A stretch of 64,000 bases of DNA from JAICXG01 sp036494545 (GCA_036494545.1 DASXOB010000022.1:1-64000); one strand, 5' to 3'. Positions 43,818 to 53,311 are shown, counted from the stretch's first letter. Numbers and translations: made by a program. Notes: generated by a model from the letters alone, not told the origin.

Positions 43818-44819
43818 TTAGCCGCCGATCGCGACCATTTTGCGGCCGGGCTGGTAGGTGGTACGAAAATCGTGCTGCTCGGGTTTGCGCTCGACGACGT
43901 CCAAGAAAAACTGGCGCAGCTCTGCATCGCTCGCTCCTGCACGCAGCGGCGTCATGATGTCGAACTCGAGATAACTGCCGAGACAAGGACGCAACTTTCC
44001 GTCGCAGGTCAGGCGCAGTTTGTTGCAGCTTTCGCAGAAATGCAGGTTGGTCATCGCGCCAATAAAACCGATGCGCTGCGCGCGCCCCGGCACCTGGTAG
44101 TACGTGGCGGGTCCGTTGGTTTTGAATTCCGGCTGCGGAATTAGCGGACCGAATTCTTCCTCGATCGTGCGCTTCGCTTCTGCGACGGACAGAAAATTTG
44201 TTTCGGAGAGGACGTCAGTTGTGCTGACCGGCATCAGTTCGATAAAACGCAGAAGAAGATTTCGCTGGGCAGCGAACTCCACCAGACTCGTTAGGCTATT
44301 TTCGTTTCGTCCACGCATCAAGACCGAATTGATTTTCACCTGCGAAAAACCAGCCGCACGGGCGGCATCAATCCCAGCAATCACATCCGGCAAGAGATCG
44401 CGACCGGTAATGCGCGCATACTCTGCGCGATCAAGCGTATCGAGCGAAATATTGACCGATCTGAAACCGCAGGCGCGGACCGCTTCTGCCATCGTTAGGC
44501 CGGGCTCGACTTCGCGTGCCAGGAGCGTGCCGTTAGTGGAGAGCCCAAGGTCGCACAAGTTCGTCAGGCCAGGAAGCTGACGAAAAAGCTGGATCACATC
44601 GCGTCGGGTGAGCGGTTCGCCCCCCGTGACTCGCAGCTTGGTTACGCCGAGTTCACTTGCGATCCGAATGAGTCGGAGCGTTTCCTCAAAAGTGAGAATG
44701 TCCTGGCGCGGGAGCCATTCCTGCAGCTCTTGCGGCATGCAGTAGGTACAACGTTCGTTACAACGATCGGTAATCGAAACCCGCAAATACGAGATGCGGT
44801 GGCCGAAGCGATCCTCCAT
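43818..44819 (-). CDS. moaA: GTP 3',8-cyclase (radical SAM)
   Basis: A protein of about 333 residues catalysing the first step of molybdenum cofactor synthesis. The N-terminal radical-SAM cluster is Cys20, Cys24 and Cys27 (CNERCTYC); the C-terminal second cluster is in CESCNKLRLTCDGKLRPC; the GTP-contact region NGTLL and the essential terminal Gly-Gly are present. The start at MEDRFGHRISYLRVS fits the family; an upstream Met at 44885 would add 22 residues unlike it. First gene of moaA-moaC-mogA; divergent from a lipoprotein gene. Confidence 0.96.
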   Translation of the reverse strand: MEDRFGHRISYLRVSITDRCNERCTYCMPQELQEWLPRQDILTFEETLRLIRIASELGVTKLRVTGGEPLTRRDVIQLFRQLPGLTNLCDLGLSTNGTLLAREVEPGLTMAEAVRACGFRSVNISLDTLDRAEYARITGRDLLPDVIAGIDAARAAGFSQVKINSVLMRGRNENSLTSLVEFAAQRNLLLRFIELMPVSTTDVLSETNFLSVAEAKRTIEEEFGPLIPQPEFKTNGPATYYQVPGRAQRIGFIGAMTNLHFCESCNKLRLTCDGKLRPCLGSYLEFDIMTPLRAGASDAELRQFFLDVVERKPEQHDFRTTYQPGRKMVAIGG

Positions 44820-44958
44820 GAAGGCGAGGCTAACGCCGGGAGTCAGGCTGATCAAGACGTCGGAGCACACATGGGCCAGTAACAATCTCGTTACTTTTGG
44901 AATGGCCCCGTCGGGCGATCGACGTTTGACGGTTTCCGGCTCGAGTCTAGGCTTAGAT

Positions 44959-45462
44959 ATGAAGCGTCAATTGTCTTCGTGGGTATTGTTGGCGTGGTTC
45001 GCAACGAGCGCGTTGATTCTTTCTAGTTGCAGCACGGTCTCTTCACGCATCGAGGCAAACCGTCCGTCCTTCGATGCTCTTTCGCCGCAGGATCGTGCAC
45101 TTGTCACCGAGGGCAAAATCCGTGGCGGCATGTCGTCGCAAGCTGTTTATCTCGCGTGGGGTGAGCCTCGGCAGAAGACGACTGGGATGGTGCACAACCA
45201 GGCGACGGAGACGTGGGTTTATACGGCGACGAGCGCGGCGTACGGACCTTACTACGGCGCCGGCTGGTATGGAGGTTGGGGCTTTGCTAATCGTGTTTCG
45301 TTTGTCGGAATCCGCCACGGTCATCGTTTTTTTGCCTACGCCGCCGATCCCTTCTGGGACCCATTCTATTATCCTTTCCCGGCGACGGTGGAGTATCCGG
45401 TAAAGACGGTATCATTCCAAAACGGCCGGGTGGTGGCATTCCAGGTCCTTGCGCCTTATTGA
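44959..45462 (+). CDS. Small lipoprotein of unknown function
   Basis: A 167-residue protein with a lipoprotein signal (LILSSC lipobox at about 19-24). The mature region has the string GGMSSQAVYLAWGEPRQKTTGMVHNQATETWVY, resembling the SmpA/BamE-like fold in which a short motif is followed by G-x-P, and then a Gly/Tyr/Phe-rich C-terminal half (AAYGPYYGAGWYGGWG). The start is set at the ATG giving a normal signal peptide. It may sit in the outer membrane; function is not known. It converges with the CBS-domain gene at 45481. Confidence 0.7.
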   Translation: MKRQLSSWVLLAWFATSALILSSCSTVSSRIEANRPSFDALSPQDRALVTEGKIRGGMSSQAVYLAWGEPRQKTTGMVHNQATETWVYTATSAAYGPYYGAGWYGGWGFANRVSFVGIRHGHRFFAYAADPFWDPFYYPFPATVEYPVKTVSFQNGRVVAFQVLAPY

Positions 45463-45480
45463 TGAGAAGGTCCGCGGAAC

Positions 45481-46428
45481 CTAGCCGCTCCTAACCAGTC
45501 GCCTAACGAGGTCCTCCAGAATCACAACCCCGGCAAGCTTTCTTCTTTCGTCAAAGACTGCGGCAAGGGTCAATTGCGCGGCACGTAGCCGATGAATGGT
45601 TCGGTAAGCTGACTCGGTCTCAAGCGCGGAGACAATTGGCCGGATGTAGTCGCGTAAGGCGCGGGGCGGGTTTTGGTCGAGCAGAATGTCCAAGACATTC
45701 ACGAGTCCGAGAGCGCGATCGTTTTGCGCCAGGATCGGAATACGATCGATTGCCGTGTGCTGGCTAAGAGCGAGGAGGTCGGGAATGCTCGTCTCCGGTG
45801 TAGCGGCGATCATACTTCGCCGCGGGATCATCACGTCCGACACCTTCACGGTGCGGAAGTCGACCACATTGTGAATCAGCTCTCGCTCGACGGAAGTCAG
45901 CGCACCCTGGCGTTCGCTTTCCACCGTAAGCTGTTTCAAGTCTTCTCGCGCGGCGAAAAGGCGCGGACGCGCTTCGGTGCGGCGAAAAAATAACTGCCCG
46001 ATGCGTGCGCCTAGTTCCAACACAGGCCAGAGCGCACACGAGGTGAAGACAAGTAAACCGGCGAGCGCGGCGAGCGCGCGATAGGGAAAGCGGCGGAAGA
46101 GCGATTTGGGCAAGACGCCGAGGAGGAAGAGATAGATCGGACCCGCAACGAGCAGCGCGACCAAATAGCCGCCCGAGCCTAACAATCGCACCAATTGTTG
46201 GGCGAGCAGGAGCAGGCCCGCGATATCGGCAAAGTTTGTGACGAGAAGGATGGTGGCCAGAAGCCGTTCCGGTTTCTTAAGCAATTGATCCAACCGGATG
46301 GCAGAAAGGTTGCGCTGCTTCACCTGATGCCGCAGTCGCACTTGATCGAGTGAGAGGAGACCAGCCTCGATACCGTTAAAAACGAACGAAACGAACCAGC
46401 AAAGAACGATGACGAACCAGCTGATCAT
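45481..46428 (-). CDS. CNNM/DUF21 transporter-like protein with CBS pair, short form
   Basis: A 315-residue protein. The DUF21/CNNM membrane part has four hydrophobic segments (about 1-145) with FNGIEAGLLSLDQVRLRHQ, followed by two CBS domains (VSDVMIPRRSMIAATPE onwards). Unlike its neighbour, it ends right after the second CBS domain and lacks the CorC/HlyC C-terminal domain. Relatives act in Mg2+/Co2+ homeostasis. Its ATG overlaps the stop of the upstream gene by four bases, so the two are co-translated and probably form a heteromeric complex. Confidence 0.85.
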   Translation of the reverse strand: MISWFVIVLCWFVSFVFNGIEAGLLSLDQVRLRHQVKQRNLSAIRLDQLLKKPERLLATILLVTNFADIAGLLLLAQQLVRLLGSGGYLVALLVAGPIYLFLLGVLPKSLFRRFPYRALAALAGLLVFTSCALWPVLELGARIGQLFFRRTEARPRLFAAREDLKQLTVESERQGALTSVERELIHNVVDFRTVKVSDVMIPRRSMIAATPETSIPDLLALSQHTAIDRIPILAQNDRALGLVNVLDILLDQNPPRALRDYIRPIVSALETESAYRTIHRLRAAQLTLAAVFDERRKLAGVVILEDLVRRLVRSG

Positions 46429-47708
46429 ATCTCCTCGCCAGGAGCGAAGTCGGCTTCCGCGCCGGCACCGGTTTTTTCCAAGAGCAGTTCTTCGATCCGC
46501 TTGCGGCTCACACGGCGCGTAGTGATGACAAGACGCGGAATCTCCAGGCGCGCACCCACGTTAGGCAAATAACCGAGACGATTGAAAACGTAGCCGCCGA
46601 TGGTGTCGATCCCATCGGCGCTGATCTCGAAACCGAGGTGCTCGCTGAGGTCGTCCAGTCGAGCGCTCCCACTCACGACAAACCGCCCATCGTCCAACGG
46701 CTTGATGTAGAGCCCCGCGTCACCAAGCGGTGCGGCGTCGCTCAAAATCTCCTCGATGATATCGCCCAGTGTAATAATGCCTTCCGTGCCGCCGAATTCA
46801 TCCACCACGATCGCGAGGCCTTGCGGGTGCGAAAGAAAACCTCGCAGCAAATCGATCGCGGGCATCGTCTCCGGAACGAATGAGGGAGGGATAAGCGTTT
46901 CGGTGTAATGCTGACTCGGATCGAGCAGAAACTGTTTCACGTCCACAAGCCCGGCGATCTGATCGGGCGTCTCGGCATAAACCGGCACGCGCCGATGCCG
47001 CCGTTGTTTGAAAAGTGCAATCGCCTCATCGTTAGGCAAATCATCCGGCACCACGAAAGTGTCGACGCGCGGCGTCATGCAATCCTTCGCCGTTTTATCT
47101 CCGAGCTTGATAATTTCCTGGATCATTTCGCCTTCTGCCTCGTGCAAAGTGCCTTCGGCTTCGCCCATCTCGACCAACGTCTCGAGTTCCTCGTCGCTCA
47201 TCCGCGGTCGGACACGCAATCTCGCGGGAGTGAATCGATCGATCACGAGAGTGCTGGCGTTTTCCAGAAAATGCCCGACCCGGTCGAGCAGTGGCATCGT
47301 GAGCTTGAGAGTCGAAACGCCGAAAGCCGAGATGCGATAGGCGGTGGAGAGAGCAAGCAACTTCGGGATCAGATCACAAAGCAAAACGACGATGGCAAAA
47401 ATGACGAGCGCTGCGAGCCACGACGGAATGCGATTGCCGAGCGGGCTTTCCCAAATCAGGACCAGGCAGAGAATCACGAGCGGCACATTAACCATCGTGT
47501 CGCCGAGCAGGAGGACGTTGAGGACACGACGCGGATTATCGCGAAAGGTCCGCAGAAATTCAGCGAGCGACGGATGCTGACCCTGCAGGCGCTGGATTTG
47601 GTGGCTTTTCAAAGCGAAAAGCGCCGTCTCCAGCCCAGAAAAGAGCGCCGAGCAGGCAGCCAGAAGAACGATCGCGAGAAGGAGAAAAGTGAGCCCGACC
47701 GAGGTCAT
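46425..47708 (-). CDS. CNNM/CorC-type transporter (DUF21-CBS-CorC_HlyC)
   Basis: A 427-residue full-length member. The DUF21 membrane region (FSGLETALFALKSHQIQRL; hydrophobic segments to about 145) is followed by an acidic linker EELETLVEMGEAEGTLHEAE, a CBS pair (CMTPRVDTFVVPDD, GLAIVVDEFGGTEGIITLGDI) and the CorC_HlyC transporter-associated domain (FVVSGSARLDDLSEHLG...GGYVFNRLG). Implicated in divalent cation export or resistance. First gene of a tandem pair with a 4-base overlap. Confidence 0.88.
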   Translation of the reverse strand: MTSVGLTFLLLAIVLLAACSALFSGLETALFALKSHQIQRLQGQHPSLAEFLRTFRDNPRRVLNVLLLGDTMVNVPLVILCLVLIWESPLGNRIPSWLAALVIFAIVVLLCDLIPKLLALSTAYRISAFGVSTLKLTMPLLDRVGHFLENASTLVIDRFTPARLRVRPRMSDEELETLVEMGEAEGTLHEAEGEMIQEIIKLGDKTAKDCMTPRVDTFVVPDDLPNDEAIALFKQRRHRRVPVYAETPDQIAGLVDVKQFLLDPSQHYTETLIPPSFVPETMPAIDLLRGFLSHPQGLAIVVDEFGGTEGIITLGDIIEEILSDAAPLGDAGLYIKPLDDGRFVVSGSARLDDLSEHLGFEISADGIDTIGGYVFNRLGYLPNVGARLEIPRLVITTRRVSRKRIEELLLEKTGAGAEADFAPGEEI

Positions 47709-47800
47709 CCCTCTCCGCCGCGCACGCCACAGCCCTCCGCTGGAAAAAGAAAACGTGCTGGGTTGCCGGTCATCTCCGCCACGACGAAGCTAAGCTTTTC

Positions 47801-48310
47801 GTGAACAAAGGCCAAAGAATTTCCGAATTCGTAGCGGAACTGAGTGGCGCGCCGCCCGGCTTTGAGCCTGATGATATCGCGGAGCATCCCTGTTATATCG
47901 GATTCTTCCGCTGTTGGAACGAGCAACGCTATTACGAAGCGCATGATGTGCTCGAGCATCTCTGGCTACGGACGAAGTCAGACGATTCCAATTATTTCAA
48001 AGGCTTGATTCAGGCGGCGGGCGGGTTTGTGCATTTGCAAAAACAACATGCGCGCCCAAACCATCCGAAGGATGGACGACGGCTGTATCCCGCCGTGCGT
48101 CTATTTCGATTGGCGGAAAAAAATCTCACGCCCTACACGCCCATGCGCCATCACTTCGATGTCGGAGGATTGCTGCGCCTGATCCGCGAGCAGGTAGAGC
48201 AGATTCTCGCGAGCAATCATCAGCGGAACCCATGGACGCCCGAAACCGCACCGAAACTCGATCTGCAATCAAGTCCCGGCGAGAATCGCTCTACCACTTT
48301 CCGCGCCTGA
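47801..48310 (+). CDS. DUF309-domain protein
   Basis: A 169-residue protein from a GTG start. The DUF309 hallmark YYEAHDVLEHLW is present, followed by FKGLIQAAGGFVHLQKQ and a second His-containing helix. The fold is a helical bundle; it may bind a metal through these His/Glu residues, though the function is unproven. The N-terminal 30 residues precede the domain. It converges with modC by a 20-base overlap. The ATP-binding neighbour gives no functional clue. Confidence 0.8.
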   Translation: MNKGQRISEFVAELSGAPPGFEPDDIAEHPCYIGFFRCWNEQRYYEAHDVLEHLWLRTKSDDSNYFKGLIQAAGGFVHLQKQHARPNHPKDGRRLYPAVRLFRLAEKNLTPYTPMRHHFDVGGLLRLIREQVEQILASNHQRNPWTPETAPKLDLQSSPGENRSTTFRA

Positions 48311-48938
48311 CGATTCGGCCGCGCTCGAGGAAAATGACCTGCTGACAAAGCGCGGTCGCTTCCGTGCGATCGTGCGTCACGTAAAGCATCGGCAAGTCAA
48401 ATTCCTCCGGTAGAACCTTGAGCTGATCGAGGACCGCATCGCGCAACTCGCCGTCAAGTCCCGTAAGTGGTTCGTCGAGCAGGAGCAGACGCGGCTCAGA
48501 GAGAAGTGCGCGGCCAATCGTGACCCGTTGTCGCTCGCCCCGTGAAAGCTGCCGCACGTTCCGAGCAAGGAGCGATTCGATCCGCAGGAATCGCGTCACG
48601 TGTTCGAGAGAAAACGCCGGATCAGTGGGATGCCTGGGGCGCCCGTAGAGCAAATTGCGGCGCACGTCGAAATGCGGAAAAAGCAAGTCATCCTGCGATA
48701 CATAACCAATCCGTCGTCGCCTAACGAGGAGCGATGAAGAGCTGTCGGCAAAGGTGATGCCGTTGAAGCGAATCAGTTCACAATCGGCCGAGCGCAATCC
48801 AGCAATCAACTCAAGCAAAGATGTTTTTCCAGCACCGGAAGGACCGAAAATTGCCGTCGTCGGCGAAGTAATTTCAGCATCCACCTCGAGGATGAATTCG
48901 GAGAGTGGCAACCTGACCTTGCACAACTCGAGCTTCAT
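48291..48938 (-). CDS. modC: Molybdate-type ABC transporter ATP-binding protein, short form
   Basis: A 215-residue ATPase. Walker A FGPSGAGKTS, Q-loop VSQDDLLFPH, signature LSRGERQR and Walker B LLLDEPLTGLDG place it in the MOI class, closest to ModC. It ends after the ATPase core and lacks the C-terminal MOP/TOBE molybdate-sensing domain of standard ModC (about 350 residues). It overlaps modB by four bases. Tungstate or another oxyanion cannot be excluded as substrate, but the upstream modA stump supports molybdate. Confidence 0.82.
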   Translation of the reverse strand: MKLELCKVRLPLSEFILEVDAEITSPTTAIFGPSGAGKTSLLELIAGLRSADCELIRFNGITFADSSSSLLVRRRRIGYVSQDDLLFPHFDVRRNLLYGRPRHPTDPAFSLEHVTRFLRIESLLARNVRQLSRGERQRVTIGRALLSEPRLLLLDEPLTGLDGELRDAVLDQLKVLPEEFDLPMLYVTHDRTEATALCQQVIFLERGRIVRRGKW

Positions 48939-49612
48939 CGCGTCTCCCTCCTGCGCAAAAGAAATTCAGCCGTAAAAACGGCGACAAATGCAATCACGAT
49001 ACAAACTGCCAGCAGGCGATAGGCGCTAGCATCGTGGCCAAGTTGCACCGCCTCATAAATGCGGAGCGAAAGCGTCGTCGTTTCGCCAGGGATATTTCCC
49101 GCAACCAGAATCGTCGCCCCGAACTCGCCAACGGCGCGGGCAAAGGCCAGTAGGATGCCACCAAGAATGGGACGCGCCGCCAGTGGCAGCGAAATAGTGA
49201 AAAAAACCCGCCATTCGCCCGCGCCTAACGAACGGGCCATTTGCTCGTAACGCAGATTTACCTCCTGAAAACCGACCCGCGCTGTGCGAACGAGGAGTGG
49301 GAACGACATGACCGCGGCCGCGATGACGACGGCGTGCCAGGTAAAAACAAGATCGAAATCGAAGCGCCGATGGAGAAATCCGCCTAACGAACCGCGACGT
49401 CCGAGTAGCTTGAGCAGGATAAGTCCAGTCGCGACCGGCGGCATGACCAGAGGCAGAGTGACGATGGTTTCAATCACCGATTTGCCGAACCAGCTCCGTC
49501 GCGCCAGAAGCCACGCAATGGCAAGACCGAATGGCAAGATGAAGGCCGTGCTTAGGGCGCAAGCGAGAAGCGTGAAACTTGTCGCCTGCCATTCATCGGG
49601 CGTCAGCCACAT
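48935..49612 (-). CDS. modB: Molybdate-type ABC transporter permease
   Basis: A protein of 225 residues with five to six transmembrane segments. FVLGxGI-like family strings are LPLVMPPVATGLILLKLLG, the EAA-like cytoplasmic loop MARSLGAGEWRVFFTISLPLA, and FARAVGEFGATILVAGNIPGETTTL, diagnostic of ModB/CysT permeases. The start is the ATG overlapping the modA stop as TGATG; the open frame extends 35 codons upstream, but only inside the modA remnant. Co-translated with modC. Confidence 0.9.
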   Translation of the reverse strand: MWLTPDEWQATSFTLLACALSTAFILPFGLAIAWLLARRSWFGKSVIETIVTLPLVMPPVATGLILLKLLGRRGSLGGFLHRRFDFDLVFTWHAVVIAAAVMSFPLLVRTARVGFQEVNLRYEQMARSLGAGEWRVFFTISLPLAARPILGGILLAFARAVGEFGATILVAGNIPGETTTLSLRIYEAVQLGHDASAYRLLAVCIVIAFVAVFTAEFLLRRRETR

Positions 49613-49872
49613 CAGGGCCGCACGACAAAACCGTAACGGGTGAAGACATCCCTCGCCGCGGGCAACTCGAGATCCTGCGGGTCGGCCTGCGCCATTTTGC
49701 GGAATTCCGCGCGACACAGATTGGGTATCTCCTTCATCGTTAGCTGAGAATCGGCCGGAGCGCCTTCAACAGTCTCGCGCTCACGCAGACTGGCGGCGGC
49801 AAAAGCGTGCAGAGCCGCCCCAGTCGCTTGAATCATTGGCAAAGTCATAAGGAGCGCGATCCGTTTTCGCAT
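49612..49872 (-). pseudogene. modA: Internally deleted molybdate-binding protein
   Basis: The frame of 86 codons has a signal peptide and the mature start FAAASL, the usual ModA N-terminal strand, and ends with PAARDVFTRYGF, the usual ModA C-terminus. Normal ModA has about 250 residues, so about 160-170 residues of the ligand-binding core, including the second lobe, are missing in frame. The TGATG junction with modB is preserved, so reading of modB may still depend on it. Either the transporter is inactive or it uses a binding protein encoded elsewhere. Confidence 0.65.
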
Positions 49873-49953
49873 GGCCGAGTCTGCGGGGCGGGAGGCGGCA
49901 AGACAAGGAGCTTCCGCTTTCGCGCCACACGAGTTTTGCTTGTAGGTTGGAGG

Positions 49954-52155
49954 GTGACACCAACTCCACCGACCGTAGCGCCACCCGCGCACGTCGAACA
50001 TAGCAACCGCCTCATCCACGAAAAATCGCCCTACCTCCTCCAGCACGCACATAACCCGGTCGACTGGTATCCCTGGGGAGAAGAGGCCTTCGAGAAAGCG
50101 CGTCGCGAAAAGAAGCCGATCTTTCTCTCGATCGGTTATTCGACCTGCCATTGGTGCCATGTGATGGAACGCGAGTCGTTCGAGAATGAAGAGGTGGCCG
50201 CCTTCATGAACTCACGCTTCGTCAATATCAAGGTCGATCGTGAGGAGCGGCCGGACATCGATCGTGTCTACATGATCTTCGTCCAAGCGACGACCGGCGG
50301 CGGCGGCTGGCCGCTCAACGTTTGGCTTACGCCGTCGCTCAAACCATTTGTCGGCGGCACATATTTTCCACCGGATGATCGTTATGGACAGCCGAGTTTC
50401 ATGAAGGTCCTGCGACGAATCGCCGACGCCTGGGAAAACGATCACGCGAAAATCTCCGAGAGCAGCAACCAGATCATGAATGCACTGGCGCGCTCCGCTT
50501 CAACGCCCGCCGACCAAAAGGACAAGATCGACGTGAAACTGATCGATAACGCTTACCAGCAAATCGCGCGCAGTTACGACGTTGCCGAAGGCGGTTTCAG
50601 TGGAGCGCCCAAGTTTCCGCGGCCGGTCACACTGAATTTCCTTTTCCATGTCTATCATCGCTGGCCGCCGGAATCGGAGACGGGTGGCGCTGCGCTCGGG
50701 ATGGCATTGTTTACTTTGCGCAAAATGGCGGCCGGCGGAATGCACGATCAGCTCGGCGGCGGTTTTCATCGTTACTCCGTCGATGGTCTTTGGCGGGTGC
50801 CGCATTTTGAAAAAATGCTTTACGACCAGGCGCAACTGGCGAGCGCTTACCTTGATGCCTATCAAATCACGGGCGACTTGCGCTATGAGTCGGTCGCGCG
50901 CGATACGCTCGATTACGTGCGACGCGACCTGACGGATCCCGGCGGTGGATTTTACTCCGCAGAAGACGCCGACAGCTTAACGAAGGCTGGAGGAAACGAG
51001 AAAGCCGAGGGCGCGTTTTATCTTTGGACGAAAAAGGCGCTCGACGATGCGCTGGGACAGTACGCGGAGTTGTTTGCATACCAATACGGAGTCGAAGAAA
51101 ACGGCAATGCGCCAGAGGGAACCGATCCGCACGGAGAGTTCACGGGCAAAAACATTCTTTACGAGCGGCAGACTTTCGCCGAGACGGCGAAGCATTTCGG
51201 CCGGAGCGAGCTGGATGTCGACGAATCGATGCGTTACCGCCGAGCGACTCTATTTGAGCAGCGATCAAAACGTCCGCGTCCACATTTGGACGATAAAATC
51301 ATCACGGGCTGGAACGGCCTTATGATCTCGGCGTTTGCTCGCGGGGCTCAAGTCCTGGGCGACCCGACTTACAGCGAGGCGGCGGTCAAAGCGGCGGAGT
51401 TTGTCAGACAAAAACTCTTTGACGAGAAAAACCACACCCTGCGTCGGAGCTATCGCAACGGTGCCTCAGAGGTGTCAGGGTTCGCTGAGGATTACGCTTT
51501 CTACATTCAAGGCTTGCTCGATCTTTACGAAACAACCTTTGACGTGCGTTGGCTGAAGCTGGCCGAGCAATTGCAGGCGACGCAAGACCGGCTCTTTTGG
51601 GATGAGAAAGGCGGTGGTTACTTTACGAGCAGGAGCGACGATCCCAACATCGTCCTGCGGATGAAGGAAGATAATGATAACGCCGAGCCAGCGGCCAGTT
51701 CGATCGCGGCCAGTAATCTCCTGCGCCTTGGACAAATCCGCGACTCAAAGGAGATGCGAACACGAGCGACCAAAACGATCGCCGCGTTTGCCGGGGCGCT
51801 GAACCATTTCGCCAGCGCCATGCCACAAATGCTGGTCGCGCTCGACAAGAGCCTAACGAAACCGCAACAAATCGTAGTCGCAGGCCATCCGGACTCGCCG
51901 GAGACACGCGACCTTCTCGAAGAAGTGCGTCGCCATTATCTGCCAAACACGGTCGTACTCCTGGCGGACGGAGGTGAAGGGCAAAAATATCTCGCGGAAA
52001 AATTGCAAGAGCTGAAGGGAATGGCGGCATTGGAAGGAAAAGCCGCCGCTTACGTCTGCGAAAACTTCACCTGCAAGGAGCCGGCGACATCGGTTGAACT
52101 TTTGCGGAGACAGCTCTCGCCGGCCGGAAGTCTGGTGGGAAAGCCGGCTCGCTAG
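49954..52155 (+). CDS. Thioredoxin-fold DUF255 protein (YyaL/SPATA20-like)
   Basis: A protein of about 733 residues. The N-terminal thioredoxin-like domain begins NRLIHEKSPYLLQHAHNPVDW and carries CHWCHVM (cysteines 65 and 68 from the chosen start), followed by KVDREERPDID and GGWPLNVWLTP. The C-terminal 550 residues form an (alpha/alpha)6 barrel like N-acylglucosamine 2-epimerase or cellobiose epimerase (GGMHDQLGGGFHRYSVD, WNGLMISAFA). The family is widespread but its reaction is unknown. GTG 49954 is used because the family consensus begins a few residues later. Its end overlaps the convergent PHP gene by four bases. Confidence 0.88.
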   Translation: MTPTPPTVAPPAHVEHSNRLIHEKSPYLLQHAHNPVDWYPWGEEAFEKARREKKPIFLSIGYSTCHWCHVMERESFENEEVAAFMNSRFVNIKVDREERPDIDRVYMIFVQATTGGGGWPLNVWLTPSLKPFVGGTYFPPDDRYGQPSFMKVLRRIADAWENDHAKISESSNQIMNALARSASTPADQKDKIDVKLIDNAYQQIARSYDVAEGGFSGAPKFPRPVTLNFLFHVYHRWPPESETGGAALGMALFTLRKMAAGGMHDQLGGGFHRYSVDGLWRVPHFEKMLYDQAQLASAYLDAYQITGDLRYESVARDTLDYVRRDLTDPGGGFYSAEDADSLTKAGGNEKAEGAFYLWTKKALDDALGQYAELFAYQYGVEENGNAPEGTDPHGEFTGKNILYERQTFAETAKHFGRSELDVDESMRYRRATLFEQRSKRPRPHLDDKIITGWNGLMISAFARGAQVLGDPTYSEAAVKAAEFVRQKLFDEKNHTLRRSYRNGASEVSGFAEDYAFYIQGLLDLYETTFDVRWLKLAEQLQATQDRLFWDEKGGGYFTSRSDDPNIVLRMKEDNDNAEPAASSIAASNLLRLGQIRDSKEMRTRATKTIAAFAGALNHFASAMPQMLVALDKSLTKPQQIVVAGHPDSPETRDLLEEVRRHYLPNTVVLLADGGEGQKYLAEKLQELKGMAALEGKAAAYVCENFTCKEPATSVELLRRQLSPAGSLVGKPAR

Positions 52156-52889
52156 GGCAAACTGCCATTGGGCGAGCCCTCCGCACCCACGGAACGCAAC
52201 GGCAGAACTTTGCGACGACGTAAACGCATCCAGTTATTCCAGGTCTTGCGCACGCTGTCCTTAGGCGTGAGGTATTCCTGATTTAGCTCATTGTTCTTCA
52301 CGATCTGCCCGAGGATGCCGCGAACGGAAAAGTCTTCCGTGTTCAAAATGGTGTAGGCGGTCCCAATGGCCGCGTGATGATGTGCGTCGCTCGCCGCTGT
52401 CATGGGGAGGCCGCGCATCTGGGCGTATTTGAAAGCGTAGGTGTTGTAGCGGCGCAAAGTCGTAGCCGCGTTGAAAACTTCGAGCGCGTCGATTGGCAAT
52501 TTCTCCAGCGTGGAAAAGCGAATTCCTGCCCGGAACAGATCGTAAGGATGGGGCGGGATGGCGATCCCTCCGCGCTCGTGAATAAGGTCGCAAACCTCCT
52601 GCGCCGCCCGGCCCTTGAGATACGGCAGAGACGCCCCGATGCAAAGCAGATGACCTTCCGCCGTTGTCACCTCCACTCCAGGAATGATGAGGAAATTATC
52701 AACAGGCATCCCGTCTTCGCGCATGAGACCCTTTTCTAGCAGATAGGTAACGCCGTCGTCTGTGTTGTGGTCGGTCAGTGCGAAACCATGCAGTCCTTTT
52801 GCCTTAGCCGAGGCGATGTTCTCTTCCGGACTGGAGACGCCATCGCCTGAAAAGAACGAGTGCGTGTGCAGATCGATCTTGAAGGGCAT
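52152..52889 (-). CDS. PHP-domain phosphoesterase
   Basis: A protein of 245 residues with the PHP signature. Motif 1 KIDLHTHSFFSGDG (metal ligands His8, His10), motif 2 GFALTDHN, motif 3 IIPGVEVTTAEGHLLCIG and motif 4 PPHPYDLFR and ASDAHHHAAIG are all present. Such metal-dependent phosphoesterases act on small phosphates or nucleic acid ends; the substrate here is unknown. The start at MPFKIDLH follows the family; an upstream frame of 40 codons is unlike it. Convergent with the DUF255 gene. Confidence 0.86.
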   Translation of the reverse strand: MPFKIDLHTHSFFSGDGVSSPEENIASAKAKGLHGFALTDHNTDDGVTYLLEKGLMREDGMPVDNFLIIPGVEVTTAEGHLLCIGASLPYLKGRAAQEVCDLIHERGGIAIPPHPYDLFRAGIRFSTLEKLPIDALEVFNAATTLRRYNTYAFKYAQMRGLPMTAASDAHHHAAIGTAYTILNTEDFSVRGILGQIVKNNELNQEYLTPKDSVRKTWNNWMRLRRRKVLPLRSVGAEGSPNGSLP

Positions 52890-53099
52890 GGGCGGAGCGT
52901 AGTTTGCCGCCCGCGAAATGCAAAGCATCGCTTGCAACTGAATGTCGCCGGTCTCAGGAGGGGCGGGCGAAGAAGCGGCCGGAAGAGTCCCTGTCGTCGA
53001 AGCGGACAAAACAGGTACTGGGAGTCAGTCGGGCGATGAAAGCCAGCCCTTTATTTATTCATTACACCTTTACGGTTGGGGGACTCCGCAGGTTGCGGT

Positions 53100-53127
53100 T
53101 TGTGCTTTAAAACCGGGTCGCTATACT
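53100..53127 (+). promoter_or_regulatory. Promoter of tRNA-Arg
   Basis: TATACT at 53122-53127 lies ten bases before the first base of the tRNA, as expected for a -10 element, with TTGTGC 16 bases upstream as a partial match to the -35 consensus. Confidence 0.5.
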
Positions 53128-53137
53128 GCGGCTCGCT

Positions 53138-53211
53138 GCGCCCGTAGCTCAACTGGATAGAGTGACGGCCTCCGAAGCCGTAGGTTGCGCGTTCGAGCCG
53201 CGCCGGGCGCA
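53138..53211 (+). tRNA. tRNA-Arg (anticodon CCG)
   Basis: A 74-base cloverleaf: acceptor stem GCGCCCG/CGGGCGC, D arm AGCTCAACTGGATAGAGT, anticodon stem ACGGC/GCCGT around the loop CTCCGAA (anticodon CCG, reading CGG), variable region, and T arm with GTTCGAGCC. Discriminator A; CCA is not encoded (ATT follows). A promoter-like TATACT is ten bases upstream. It precedes an orphan ABC permease gene on the other strand. Confidence 0.95.
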
Positions 53212-53311
53212 TTGCCCTGAAACACGCGCCGTCGCCGGCATCGCGATCTTAAGAAAACTAGACCACCTCGACGGCTGTACAGACCTGGGGCGGACGTCGG
53301 CGCGCGACCTC

